A stretch of 60,000 nt of DNA, from assembly GCF_030272615.1 (NCBI RefSeq), contig NC_081408.1, positions 307,339,950 through 307,399,949 on the forward strand. Reading direction: 5' to 3'. This document shows positions 45,450 to 56,551 of the stretch, piece by piece (the stretch's first letter is position 1; each line of letters begins with the position of its first letter). Under the pieces are notes generated by a model. That model was not told the origin of the DNA and ran no database searches. It was given only the letters and a program-made list of their open reading frames with translations. This stretch comes from Cryptomeria japonica. Taxonomy: Eukaryota > Streptophyta > Pinopsida > Cupressales > Cupressaceae. The position numbers and the translations under genes are program-made.

Positions 45450-47950
45450 GGTTTTTCCCTTTGAGGAAGCTATTGAAATTAAGGGAGATAGGTGTCATGG
45501 AGGGTGTAGATTCATCTTTGCTTCCAAGGCAGGGGATTGGTTAGCATCAACCATCCATAGTTGTTTTCCCCGAAGGATATGCTTTGGTTCAGACTTGAGA
45601 TATCATGTGGAAATGGGAGGATCATCCAGAGAATAGGATTGGTGGAATTCAGGCAGAGATGATTGAGCATATAGGAGTTGGACAGGGGATTTAGTCAGAT
45701 AAGGAATACTAGTACCATTGTGACCTTTGCTAGTTTTGATAGTTGTATCATGAAGTTGATTATGGGTGATTTGGAAGGGACGTCTCTTGGTTCTAGAATT
45801 GAGGTTTATAGTACTTTTTCCTTTCCTAGTGCTATCCATGGAAGAATCCAAAAGGAGATGGGCTATAAATGGGAGGGAAGATGGATCCAAAAGTTATCCA
45901 GATTGATTGGGAGAGCCATGTTGGAGGTAGATGCCAGGAAGCTTGTTGTAGAGGAAAGGAGTCATCATCGGGGAATCAAGGTTCATCATTTTGGGGTGAG
46001 TTGTATGTGTAGAGATGAAACTCTATGAATGCAATGCAGACAATTATTCCATATGGATGTGTTGGCATATGCTTGATTTGGTTAAGTGTTGTCATTGATG
46101 TCAACATTGCATCCTGGTTGGACCTATCCTAGTTAGACTTGGTCTTCATCTTAGTTTTGCTATGATTCTGATCCGGTATGATCATATCCTTGGATTCGGT
46201 TTTGGATGCTTAGTTAGGATGGTTATATGCTTTCATATTCTATTGGTTCATTATTTGGTGCTCCAGTAACTATCACTTATGTTCTCGGTTGATATTTCTT
46301 GGTATCAGTTAGCTCTACCAATTAGCGATATTTGATGATTTGGTTAGATGATTTTGGTTTGGCTTATGGAATCAGTTTCTATCATGTTGAAGGTGTTTCT
46401 TGATCATTTCCTAAGTGTTTGGTGACTTTGCATTGGCTGGCATGCTGTTATGATGGTCCTATTTTGATCCGGTTAGACTTTTTGTGTTATTACACTAAGG
46501 GTTTCTACCTGTTGGTGAAACGTGTTGGATTTTGGTCTTAGCAGAATTTCTGACATATATAATCATTAGAGAATTTGAATTAGTTCCATGCTATGTAATG
46601 TAAATCATAATATTGGTCTGGTGGTATTGTGTGATGTAATTTTTGTAATTATGGTTTTTGGGTTTAGGGTTTAGTCGACCTTATCATTAAGGTTGATGAT
46701 CTGTATTTATAGGTGACTTATTCATGTAATTAGGTATGGTTTTTGGGATCGATGGTTGTGTATTCATTATCAAAGAAAGGGTTATGTGTAAATAAAGTCA
46801 CATCTTTTAGTGAAGGGATTAGAAGGTTTTGGTGTTGCAGGGAAGACATTTGTGCTTAACCGAAACAGTGTCAAGCATTAGTGGATGCTACTTTCACAGT
46901 TCATTTTCTCTGGATTGTAGTTCGATATTTTGTAAGTCAGTTAGACTTCTCTTTTGTGATGAGAAGTGAGCTCTAGGTTGTTGGCCTGATTGTAAGTGCA
47001 ATAGCCATTGTAATTATTTCACATATTGTTGTAGAAGTATTATTTGATTGTGGGTAGGGTTTCCCACCGTGGTTTTTCCCTTTACCGGGTTTTCCATGTC
47101 AAAATATTGGTGTCATGTGTATTGTGCTTTCATGCTTTGTCTTTCATTGTGTTGTGCTCTAGTATAAATCTTACAATTTCCATTAACTGTTGTACTTGTG
47201 AGAAAATTGATTCACCCCCCCTCTCAGTTTTCTCTCGGTATCAGATCATTTCAATAGGATGAAAGAGTGTTTATCGCGATGAATATCTTAGTCGAATGCA
47301 TGCTTGGTGTAGGCAGGCACTGGTGCGATGGATTCATGTATGAGGTTGTAATTATCCCACTGGTAGATGTTCTAGATTTCAGGGAGGTGTGCATCCAGAG
47401 GATTGACAGGTTCATTTTGGCAGTTGATGAACATGCAGTAGAAAATGCTATTATGGAGGAGGTTGACTTGGGGGCTAGTGTGTTTTGCACCTTTTTCAAC
47501 CTAACAACTATGTTTTATTGAACTCCAAGGATGATTCAGAGGAGGACGAGGAGGCTATTAAGCATAAGGTAGAAAAGATACAGAAAAGATCTTTCATTAA
47601 AGAAGCTTGGGAGGTTTATCGGGTAGGAGTGATAACTAATAACTTGGCTCTATTTCAGAGGATGATCAATAAGGGGGATAACTGGATCTCAAAGGATTCC
47701 ATTGGAGCTATGATGGAAATTGGAGAGTAGTTGGCCATCATTCTGAAATATATCTAATGGGGATGAGGATATGTTTTTTTCTATGTTTTGGGAAGGGGTG
47801 GTCTCTAGCATAGGAGGGTCTGTTAATAATGGAGGTCGGATGTAATGGGTAGTGTGTTAGGAAAATATGATGTTAATCTCTATGTAACCTGGTTTGATTT
47901 TAAAATACGGAGCTATGCCCATAAAGATAGAAGTTACCAAAAAAAAACAC
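45450..47950 (+). pseudogene. Unknown retrosequence split by solo LTR Z
   Basis: Coding-like stretches appear on both sides of LTR Z: AIEIKGDRCHGGCRFIFAS and MGDLEGTSLGSRIEVYSTF before it, then CIQRIDRFILAVDEHAVEN and EAWEVYRVGVITNNLALFQ after it, the last ending in a stop at 47730. About 200 bases later the sequence closes GATAGAAGTTACC followed by nine A, a likely poly(A) end. This suggests a reverse-transcribed copy, either a LINE ORF1-like piece or a retrogene. I do not recognise the protein, and several stops and shifts are present. Confidence 0.45.
46060..47256 (+). mobile_element. Solo LTR Z (copia type)
   Basis: It begins TGTTGGCATATGC and ends TTTCAATA, with GGATG on both sides (46055-46059 and 47257-47261). 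The end would be CAACA before decay. The interior has hallmarks of large plant copia LTRs: TGTTGTCATTGATGTCAAC near the start, CCCACCGTGGTTTTTCCC near 47070, and CACCCCCCCTCTCAGT near the end. There is no second LTR or coding sequence, so it is the product of LTR-LTR recombination. It is in plus orientation, opposite to most elements here. Confidence 0.75.
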
Positions 47951-48114
47951 AGTTAACCAAGGAGATTCAGAAAGTAGAATCTAGATTCAGGGGTGCAAGA
48001 AAGTCGTTTCAAATTTAAATTTTCAAGTAAGTTCCTGAGAGAAATATAGAATAATCTCAACAATGCAAATAGATAGAGATTAGTTCAAAATAATATTATA
48101 ACACTTCAAAAATA

Positions 48115-48265
48115 TGATCACTTACCTTTAGGTCACTAGCAGTCGCTAATGCAGTCAACAACAATGGTTGTTCCTGGTTTGAAATTTCACTAGTGATTCA
48201 AATTGACATCTCAGAACCAACCAAATTGTGTAGAGATAAATCTGATCTTTGACTATATTTATACC
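48115..48265 (-). promoter_or_regulatory. Candidate promoter and first exon near hAT-1 right end
   Basis: On the minus strand TATAAATATAG (48253-48263) is followed about 130 bases on by AAAGGTAAGTGA, a strong splice donor (exon would end at 48126). The spacing fits a TATA box, leader and first intron of a gene reading into hAT-1. hAT transposase genes often start this close to one end. No coding continuation was found. Confidence 0.35.
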
Positions 48266-48269
48266 AATC

Positions 48270-48720
48270 CTTATTTGGTAATTTTGGTGGGAATTTTATA
48301 TGGTATACAAATATTTGGTGAATCATGCTTAACTATAACATGTCTTATGTGATTTTCGAGGCGATTATGGATCATCCAATTAATTGGTAATTATAATAGA
48401 GTTGGAAAAAATTGGGGTGAATTGAGACACGCTTCCACAAAATTCTAGGTGAATTGGGTCCTCCTGGCCAATAAATCTTTATATGGTTATTAGAGAATTG
48501 TGGTCGTCTATTAAGACAACCTCAAAAAGTGTAGGCAAAAATATTGAATTTATCGTGTGGAAAACATAGATTCTATTGGCGAAATCTTGATAGAGATACA
48601 ATTAATTACATAAAAAAATGGGTGATTGGGTCATGCATTTGAAAAATATTTATAAAGTCTGAGAGACATGGCCACCCCCAATCAGTACAATATATTTTCT
48701 ATTTTTCAAGTTGCCGACGT
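48270..48720. other. Right subterminal region of hAT-1
   Basis: AT-rich, with further GGCGAAAT, GGTGAATT and GGCGAATATT variants of the left-end core in both directions. No gene. Confidence 0.55.
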
Positions 48721-48773
48721 GTAATATTCGCCATTGGTGAATATTTGCCACTAAAGTAAACCCTGATTGAAAT

Positions 48774-48967
48774 CCTTCATGTTTCTTTATGCATACCTCT
48801 TCTTCAAGATTTCTATTCAAGAATACAGATTTGACATCCATTTGATATCCTTTGTATCTTTTATAGGCTAAGAATGCCAAGAACATTATGATTGCTTTAA
48901 GTCTTGTAACTGGTGCAAATGTCTCCCTAAAGTCTATCCCTTCAACTTGAGCATATCCATTGCACAC
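48774..48967 (-). pseudogene. Copia-A reverse transcriptase, N-terminal part
   Basis: From 48967 downward: YAQVEGIDFRETFAPV, ARLEA seen as TRLKAIIMFLAFLA, then YQMDVKSVFLNRNLEEEV and KKHEGFQ, all standard copia reverse transcriptase. The copia sequence stops at 48774 at the hAT-1 target site and resumes at 32700. The frame carried on past 48774 (SGFTLVANIHQ) is hAT-1 sequence. Confidence 0.9.
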
Positions 48968-49274
48968 AAATCTTTCTTTATTCCTTATCTCCTTACCTTA
49001 TTCATTCATCTTGTTCCTATAAATCCATTTCATTCCAATGACATTTTTGTCAGCAGGTCTAGGAACCAATTCCCATGTTTTGTTCTTTTAAATATGTTGC
49101 AACTCTTCCTCCATGGCCTTCATCCACTTGTCACTCTTGTTGGCCTCATCATATGTCTTGGGTTCCATCTTAGTCATAAGGTAGAAATTTACTTATTCAT
49201 TATTCTTTTCTCTCCTTCTTGTTTGCACACCATCATTTTTGTTCCCCATAATCTAATCCTCAAGGTGCACATAT
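48968..49274 (-). pseudogene. Copia-A pol linker, decayed
   Basis: This segment between integrase and reverse transcriptase should encode the PW..AM.EE stretch at the start of copia polymerase. Traces of that are seen in several frames (a minus-strand reading like KWMKAMEEELQ near 49110-49140), with stops and shifts between. Confidence 0.5.
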
Positions 49275-50173
49275 CTATTTTGGAGCTTTGGTAGGAGTCT
49301 CTTCTTGTTCACTTTTAGATTTCTCTTCATCTTCAACATATAGTTCTTCAATCTGATTTACTATTGTTTGTTTACCTTTTTGTAGATCTTCATCAATTCT
49401 CACATGTACACTTTCAACCACCTTCTTCAACCTTTTGTTAAAACACTTGTATGCCTTGTTGTGAGTAGAGTATTCTAAGAAGATACCTTCATCACATCTT
49501 GATTCAAAGCTACCTAATCCATCCTTGTCTATTTTGATAAAGCATTTTCTACCAAACACCTTCAAGTACTTGATTGAGGGTTTTCTATCATACCATAACT
49601 CATAAGGTGTCATTCTTCTATTCACTCTTAGTTGTACTCTATTTAAGGTGTATACAGCTATGTGGATTGCCTCTTTCCAATAAACATCAGGTAGATTTGC
49701 TTCATTTAACATTGTTCTTGCCATTTCCTTGATTGTTTTGTTTTTCCTTTCAACAACACCATTTTGTTGTGGTGTCCTAGGTGATGAATGCTGTCTTCTA
49801 ATTCCATGTCTTTCATAGTAGTCTTCAATTCATTTGATGTGAATTCACCTCCATGGTCTGATCTTAGAAATTTCAGCTTGTAACTACTTTCGTTTTCTAC
49901 CATATTTTTAAATTTTGAATCTTTCAAATATGTCTGTGACTTGTCTTGCAAAAAGGTGACCCATGTCATTCTTGAGAAGTCATCAATAAGAAACATGGAA
50001 CATTTTTCTCCATTTAGAGCTCTTGTCCCAGTAGGTCCACATAAATTTGTATGTACAAGTACTAAAGATCTTGTGATAGAGTACTCTTTTTCTTTAAAAC
50101 TGACCTTATTTTCTTTTCCTCTTTGACACTCATCACAAAAAGTGCATGTAGGTTTGATAATCTGAGGTATGAG
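49275..50173 (-). pseudogene. Copia-A integrase core
   Basis: From 50173 downward: the zinc finger end CTFCDECQRGK, then LVLVHTNLCGP where the first catalytic Asp is Asn, LIDDFSRMTWVTFL, and FLRSDHGGEF with the second Asp intact. A frame change near 49760-49800 leads to QQNGVVERKN with the catalytic Glu. Then come MARTMLNEANLP, YELWYDRKPS and VFGRKCF. A core enzyme for DNA insertion, now inactive. It begins at the chromovirus edge; the missing N-terminal part is at 56005-56196. Confidence 0.9.
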
Positions 50174-50178
50174 TCTTA

Positions 50179-50991
50179 CTGAAGCAGTCACCAGTGAGGA
50201 GGGATCTCAAAGAGATCAATCCAAGTTGTTCAACAGGAGTAAACACAATGGAAGCACAAATGTATGATGGAGGCAATGCAGAACAAATTGTATTATAACA
50301 TGAAAATTGATTACAGCTAACTGATAACAACCAGGTTATAGCATAACTAGCTCACAACCAGTTAAAACATACTCAAAATACAAAATGGGTCACAACCGAG
50401 ACCTTAATTCTTAAGATCTATCTTCTATGCACAATATCGCTACTTGATTCTTCGATTGATTCATTCTAATACGCAATTACAATTATATATACGATCCAAA
50501 GGATTCGGTCGGCCCAAAAAGGGATCAAAACCTGAAGAACAAGACCCAACGTGTAAAATCAACAAGGTCAGCCTCTGCCAAGAGATTCCTATGAAAAATC
50601 CAAAGGATGAAGTGTAGATCATGGGAAAAGGTCACCCTCATGCCAAAGAACATCAGAATCAATGCCCAAGGCTCTGCAAGCTTCGGAAGGTGTTTTGGTA
50701 GATCACCAAAATAGGTCCATGCAACCGGCAACAAGAAATGGTCAACCGGTAATAGGAAACTGTCAATGAAACTGATAGCGATGTCTTGCCAGAAAATGAT
50801 TCAAATGCGATGCGGTCTGGAAATAAGAAAGATGATCAAGTCTTCAAGTAGAATTCAACTCCACAGGATCTAATGAGCCAAAACTGGGACACACATAAAG
50901 AAAAGATGAAATTGCAAATAGAAAGAAAACATAAAGGAAAATGTTTTTGGTTGATGCAAGATTGCTATGAATCGAGGATGCTCTTACATCA
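50179..50991 (-). repeat. Chromovirus 3' LTR
   Basis: TGAAGCAGTCACC to TTACATCA. It aligns with 55188-55999 along its length. The last 25 bases are the most diverged. Confidence 0.88.
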
Positions 50992-51044
50992 GAAATATAG
51001 GGTTATTGAAAAAGTGAGCCTCTCACTTTGTTGGGTTCAAAGGA

Positions 51045-51195
51045 AAACCAAGGTGGTCTACCTCTTCCTGAGAAATCCAAGATGAATCTTCAACTGGTCT
51101 GTCCTTCCACTTCACAAGTTACTCCTTATACTGACTGCTCTGGGTACTACACCCAATCCTACTATCCAAAATTTCTTCAATCTGATCTGGTTCCT
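51045..51195 (-). pseudogene. Chromodomain of the chromovirus
   Basis: The minus strand reads QIEEILDSRIG, then SQYKE-stop-LVKWKDRPVEDSSW and QEEVDHLG. This is the chromodomain fold (aromatic cage residues Y and W, with VKWK). It normally directs integration to certain chromatin. A single TAA replaces the Tyr codon before LVKWK. Confidence 0.85.
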
Positions 51196-51763
51196 TCCAG
51201 GGCAACTATTTCTCTAAGTCTGCAACATTGTACTCACTGAATTCTAGTTCATGATACTCATAGAGATCTACAATGTTAAACATAGATGAATTACTCAGAT
51301 TATCCCATAACTCCACTTCATATGCATTTCCATAACTGAACTTCCTTAAAATCCTACAAGGTCCAAACTTTTTCATCTTCAATTTGTTATAAGTTCCAAC
51401 TGGGAATCTTTATTTTCTCAGATATACCATCATTTCATCACCAACTTCAAATTCCTTATGTCTCCTCTTCTCATCTGCCATCTCCTTATACTTGTTGTTC
51501 ATGTCCTCCAAATGCTGCTTAACCTGAATATTAAAGGTTGCCATGTGATCAAAAAAGTATTTTGCTTCTGAACTTCTTTGGTCTTCACTTCTAATATCTC
51601 TCAATTTTGATATGCCTCTAGGATGCACTCTGGTAACAATCTCAAAAGGTGTTCTTCTGGTACTCCTATTCACTGAATTGTTGTAGGAAAACTCTACTTG
51701 TGCAATGATCAAATCCCAACTTCTGGTGTTATCTCCAACTAAACATCTCAATAAATTTTCCAA
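51196..51763 (-). pseudogene. Chromovirus integrase C-terminal half
   Basis: The open part to 51410 reads ENLLRCLVGDNTRSWD, FSYNNSVNRSTRRTPFE and EKRRHKEFEVGDEMMVYLRK. After a stop it continues as RFPVGTYNKLKMKKFGPCRIL and NAYEVEL toward the chromodomain. The GPCRIL/VGD pair is typical of chromovirus integrases. Confidence 0.88.
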
Positions 51764-52633
51764 GCTTTGATTAACTACTTCTGTCTATCCATCATTCTGT
51801 GGATGAAAAGTAGAACTGAACTTATAATCTGTCTTCATCTTCTTCCAAAGTGTCGTCCAAAAATAGTTAGCAAACTTAGTGTCTCTGTCTAAAACTATAC
51901 TCTTAGGTAATCCATGCAATCTCACCACTTACTTGAAAAACAAGTCTGCTACATATAATGCATCTGATATCTTCTTACAAGGTATGAAATGAGCCATCTT
52001 CAAGAATCTATCCACTACCACAAATATAGAATCATTCCCTCTCGGTGTTTTAGGCAATCCAAGTACAAAATGTATGCTTATATCCTCCCAAGGTCTTATT
52101 GGTACTGTCAAAAGTTTATGCAATCCCACATTTTGACTACTACCCTTTGCAACTTGACAAACTCTACAACTTTGCACATATCTCTTAACATCTTTATGAA
52201 TCTGGGGTAAAAAGTACTGTTCACTCACCAATGCTACTGTTTTGTCAATACCAAAATGTCTAGCTAAACATCTATTGCGTTTCTCCTTTATCAGATTATC
52301 CCTCATAGAACTCTTAGGTATGTACAACTGAACTCCTCTGAATAACATCTCATCTTGAATGAAGTAATCTAACCATTTTCTTCTATCTACCATAACTGGT
52401 TCTCTACATTCTTTCCAAGGTTCTACAAAATCTGGGTCATCATCATACAAAGTTTGCAATTCCTCAAATCCTAATACTGTCACACTCATCTCTGTCAACA
52501 AATTCCTTCTCTTACTCAATGCATCCACAACTTTGTTAGATTTTCCACTTCTATGCTTCAACACAAAGGTGTAACTCTGCAAGAATTCTACCCATCTCAT
52601 ATGTCTTTGATTCAACTTACTCTGACTGTTCAA
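51764..52633 (-). pseudogene. Chromovirus RNase H end and integrase N-terminal half
   Basis: From 52633: NSQSKLNQRHMRWVEFLQ and RSGKSNKVVDALSKR close RNase H. Then the HHCC finger runs LARHFGIDKTVALVSEQYF with CRVCQVAKG. The core starts WEDISIHFVLGLPKT, where the first catalytic Asp (normally DFVLGLP) is His. It reads VVVDRFLKMAHFIPC, then FFK-stop at 51929. The next 165 bases carry the second catalytic region in pieces. Confidence 0.88.
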
Positions 52634-53515
52634 ATACTACAAAGCTTGATGATCTGTATATAATACAAACTCCTTAGGCATCAGGTAATGTCTCCACTAC
52701 TTGAAGGCTTGAACTATGGCATAAAACTCTTGATCATACACTAAATATCTCCTCTGGACATCATTCAACTTCTCACTAAAATAAGCTAAAACTCTCCCTT
52801 CTTGACTCAAGACTGTTCCTATTTTTGTTCTACTTGCATCACAATCCACTTGAAATAATTTATTGAAATCCAGTAAAGCTATCATAGGCTGCTCAGTCAC
52901 TTTCTGCTTCAATAGTTCAAAACTTTTGTTTGCTCCGATGTTCCACTTGAATTCCTTCTGATCTCTCTTCATGGTCTCAGTCATAGGGTTACAAACTAAA
53001 CTAAATTTTTTTATGAACTTCCAGTAAAAACTAGCTAATCCATGAAATGATCTTACCTCTCCAATGCTTTCCGGTGTAGGCCACTAAACAATTGATTTTA
53101 ATTTCTTAGGGTCCATCTTCAAACCATCCTCAAATATCACAAATCCCAAATAGACTAACTCATCCTTCATGAAAGTACACTTCTTGATCAAACCTTTCTT
53201 CAATAGTTATTGCACTTGTCTATTTAGTTCTTCATTCTATGTCAGTGTCATCCAGTGTGTAACTTTGTAAGGAAAACTAGCTTCGGGAACCAATTCCATG
53301 CAATGAATGATACTTCTCAAAGGTGGAAATCCATCAGGTACATTATGTGAAATGATGTCTTCATTTTCTATCAGCAAATCTTTTATCTCTTCTAGTTGTT
53401 CCTCTTTATGCTCCAGATTCTTAGTCTTTTTAGGAATTAAGGAAAAACACACATTCTCATGTCTCAATCCATCCAGGAATTTCCTTCCATCTACCAAATA
53501 GATTCTAGTATTCAT
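52634..53515 (-). pseudogene. Chromovirus reverse transcriptase with internal deletion
   Basis: The lead-in ends in PPLRSIIHCMELVPEAS and LNRQVQ-stop-LLKKGLIK. The very next residues are KCTFMKDELVYLGFVI, which belong after the palm. About 130 residues with all catalytic motifs, including YxDD, are thus missing at about 53195. It resumes with DGLKMDPKKLKSI, FIKKFSLVCNPMTE, then RNase H (FQVDCDASRTKIGTVLSQ, LVYDQEFYAIVQAFK). It cannot polymerise DNA. Confidence 0.85.
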
Positions 53516-53629
53516 ACAAACTTAATTCTTCAAAGGTTCCTTCAAGGGCAACAAGGTTTGCTTCATCCCATTGGCCACAATAGTGCATGTATTCTTCCTC
53601 CCATCATGTACTGCCTATCTATCAAAATG

Positions 53630-53908
53630 CTAAGGTCTACCCAACAAAAGATGAGAAATATCCATAGGCATAATATCACACAAGAATTCATCATGATAAT
53701 TCCAAAATTTTAATTTCACCAAACATTGCTCACTTACTAACAACTTATGTTCATCCCGAATCCATGCTATCTGATAAGGTTTAGGGTGTTTGAATCTCTC
53801 CAAATTCAACTTATTCACTGTCTCTTCTGAAACAAGATTATCTGAACTACCACTATCAATAATAAATTTATAACACTTACCGAATACCTTACATTTGGTC
53901 TTGAACAA
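53630..53908 (-). pseudogene. Chromovirus protease
   Basis: KCYKFIIDSGSSDNLVSEE carries the intact Asp-Ser-Gly. Then NKLNLERFKHPKPYQIAW and MDISHLLLGRP, the usual end of gypsy proteases. This segment is open for 92 codons. Confidence 0.88.
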
Positions 53909-53919
53909 ATTCTTCCTCT

Positions 53920-54840
53920 ATAAGGGCTCTTCATCTCCTTTGGTATGACACAAAGCTCTCCTCATCATCAACAATTGTCCATCTTTCGATTTATAGTCTA
54001 ATCTGGTGGGGTTTTCTTCCACCACTGCTGCTCTTCCGATATTCTCTATCTTTTTACACTTGAAATCATGATGTCCTTCTCATCCATACTTATAGCAAGT
54101 TCCTCTAAATGTTCTCTTGTCTTATCTTCCAAAATTCTAATTCTGGTAGCCATCCGGTTCTCTCCTCTGGTAGAAATTTCTATCATCCTTCTGGTATGAC
54201 TTACCTTCTTTTTTCACTTCCTTGTCCTTGTTCTGATCTATACAGGTTCCTCTACCTTCAGTATATCCTCTTCCTTCTTGAAATCTTCCTCCTGTAAACC
54301 TTCCACCTCTACCTCTCTGCCTCTTCTCATGTCTTTTTATTTAGCTTCTCTTTTTCCTTTAGAGCATACTGGTAAGCCTCTTCAACAAACTCCAATTTGA
54401 TCAAACTAAGTTCATCTTGTATAGACATCTATAACCCATTCAAATATCTTGCAACTTGTTCAACTTCATCATCAACATGTCCAGATTTGATATTCAACTT
54501 GTAAAATGCTTCGGTGTACTCCTTCACACTAGATTCCTTCTGTCTCACATTTTGCAACTTCTAGAATAGATTCACTTGATAATCAATTGGCATAATCTTT
54601 GATTTCAAATTAGCAATCATCTGATCCCATGTCTTAATCTTCTCTTTACCTCTTCTTTGTCTATCAACTTGCAAATGCTCCCACCAAAGAGATGCATGAC
54701 CTTTCAACCAAGTATAGGCATATTTCACCTTCCTCTCTTCCGCAATGTTTTCAAAATAAAAATACTTCTCCATCTTCAAGATCCAATCCATCAATTCATC
54801 CAAATCCAACTTCCCATCATATTCTAGTGGGGTAAAATGA
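53920..54840 (-). pseudogene. Chromovirus gag
   Basis: From 54809: DLDELMDWILKMEKYFYF, ERKVKYAYTWLKGHASLWWE and KIKTWDQMIANLKSK form the gypsy gag core. After a stop it continues KEYTEAFYKLNIKSG and DELSLIKLEFVEEAYQYA. An Arg/Gly-rich stretch and a ruined knuckle follow (CYKYG-stop-EGHHDFKC, second Cys changed to Tyr). Particle-forming protein, now broken. Confidence 0.85.
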
Positions 54841-55173
54841 GGTTTAGTATTCGCCCTTTCAAAACCCTCAAAAACCTTTCCTCATCTAGATCAACCACCG
54901 ATTACTTGTTCTATCGGGGCTTCTTCTCCTTCATCTTCACTTACATCTTCAATGTGTCAGCCTCTTCTCTGGGCCATCTCCATGACTTCCAACTGGACTG
55001 CTATACCTCGCAACATTTCCATCACAATAGGGTTTGCATTCCCACGTGCTCCACCATTCCTAGCTCCTCTTTGCGCCATCGTTCACATTGGTCCTCTGCA
55101 GCTGCAAGTCGGATCCACCATCTGCCACCCTACAATAAAATCTTAGGACACACAAACTTTCAGAATGAAACTT

Positions 55174-55185
55174 GCTCTGATACCA
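55174..55185 (-). other. Chromovirus primer-binding site
   Basis: TGGTATCAGAGC on the minus strand, two bases from the 5' LTR, complementary to initiator methionine tRNA. Confidence 0.9.
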
Positions 55186-55187
55186 CT

Positions 55188-55999
55188 TGAAGTAGTTGCC
55201 GGTGAGGAGGGACCTCAAAGAGATCAATTTGGACCAGTCAACAAGAGTAAACACAATAGAAACACAAATATATGATGGAGGCAATGCATAATAGATTGTA
55301 TTATAACATGAAAATTGATTACGACCAACTAGTAACAATCGAGTTACAACATAACTGGCTCACGGGCCTGGTAAAACATACTCAAAATATAGAATAGGTC
55401 ACAACCGGGACTTTTAATCTTAAGATCTATCTTCTAGGCACAGTCTCGCTACATGATTCTTTGATTAATTCATTCTAATGCACAATTACAATTATATATA
55501 CGATCCAAAGGATCTGGTCAACCCAAAAAGGGATCAAAGGCTGAAGAACAAGACCTAACATGTAAAATCAACAAGGTCGGCCTCCGCCAAGAGATCCCTC
55601 CGAAAAATCCAAAGGATAAAGTGTAGATTATGGGAAAAGGTCGGCCACACGCCAAGGAACATTGGAATCAATTCCCAAGGCTCCACAAGCTTCAGAAGGG
55701 GTTCCGGTAGATCACCAAAATAAGTCTAGGCAACCGGTAACAAGAAACTATCAACTGGTAGCAGGAAACTATCAAGGAAACCGATAGTGATGTCTTGCCG
55801 AAAAATTATCCAAATGCGATGTGGTCTAGAAATAAGAAACATGATCAAGTCTTCAAGTAGAATCCAACTCCATAGGATCCGGTGAGCCAAAACTGGGACA
55901 CACATAAAGAAAAGTTGAAACTACAAATAGAAGCAAACAAAAAGGAAAATGTTTTTGGTTGATGCAAGATTACTATGAACTAGGGATGCGCATGAATCA
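55188..55999 (-). repeat. Chromovirus 5' LTR
   Basis: TGAAGTAGTTGCC to ATGAATCA, 812 bp, matching 50179-50991. A TATATATA run on the minus strand near 55493-55502 is the likely promoter core. Confidence 0.9.
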
Positions 56000-56004
56000 C
56001 TTAC

Positions 56005-56543
56005 ATATCCTTTCTTGCTCACTTTGACCAAATTGTCAAAATTAATGTGTTCTAGCCTTCTGTGCCACAATGAGATTTCATCAACTTGTCCTATCATGCA
56101 CTAGGTTTCAAAGCATTCTTTTAAATTATATACATTACCATCAGTTGTCTTTCCTTCTCCAACCAATTTACCATTGCTCTCCTTTCTAATTTCACATCAT
56201 TTTGAGTCAAATATAAACTTGTATCCTTTATCAAACATTTGACTTACACTCAATAGGTTATGTTCCAAACTTTCAACATAGTATACATCATGATCTTTTA
56301 ACTTGCCATCTATGCTGAGAGTACCCTCACCTTTTATCTTGATTGATGAGTTGTCTCCAAACCTCACAAAACCACCATTCCAATCTTCAAGTTTAATGAA
56401 TTTCTTCTTATCTCCATTCATGTGATTGGAGTAGCCACTACTTACTACCCATAAGTTTTTCCTTTCTGCATGTAGAGCAGTTTGGACAATCAAACTTGAC
56501 TCATTTTTGTCCTTTCCTTCTTCTATCCAAACTTCTTTTGTCT
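56005..56543 (-). pseudogene. Copia-A protease and pre-integrase region
   Basis: From 56493: LWVVSSGYSNHMNGDKKKF, where the catalytic Asp of DSG is Ser, then FGDNSSIKIKGEGTL, VYYVESLEHNLLSVSQM and FIFDSK. The pre-integrase part follows after stops: EISLWHRRLEHINFDNLVKV and SKKGYV, up to the chromovirus target site. The gag side is cut by hAT-2 at 56551. Confidence 0.88.
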
Positions 56544-56551
56544 CTTCCTTC

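Larger units (their letters stand above)
32709..48765. mobile_element. hAT-1, large composite hAT-type insertion
   Basis: Left end CAGGGATAAATTTAAG and right end CTTTAGT... on the plus strand closing in CCCTG give short inverted termini of the CAGGG type found in hAT transposons. Flanks are GTTGAAAT (32701-32708) and ATTGAAAT (48766-48773), an 8-bp duplication with one mismatch. Both ends resemble those of hAT-2 (AAACCCCC then TAAAATC at the left; AATATTCACCAAT on the minus strand at the right). No transposase was recognised, so it was moved in trans or has lost its gene. Removing the nested LTR elements leaves about 9.2 kb. It interrupts the copia-A reverse transcriptase. Confidence 0.7.
50179..55999 (-). 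mobile_element. Ty3/gypsy chromovirus, complete but defective
   Basis: Two LTRs (50179-50991, 813 bp; 55188-55999, 812 bp) enclose gag, protease, reverse transcriptase, RNase H, integrase and a chromodomain on the minus strand. CTTAC flanks both sides (50174-50178, 56000-56004). The copia-A integrase rejoins in register when it is removed (KKGYV / RLIPQIIKP). The LTRs differ at roughly 15% of the first 137 positions, so it is much older than copia-B. Confidence 0.93.

Noticed and set aside
47230-47260. GGTATCAGATC as primer site of a full copia at LTR Z
   Set aside because: It lies before the GGATG duplication, so it is inside the LTR, and no gag or pol follows.
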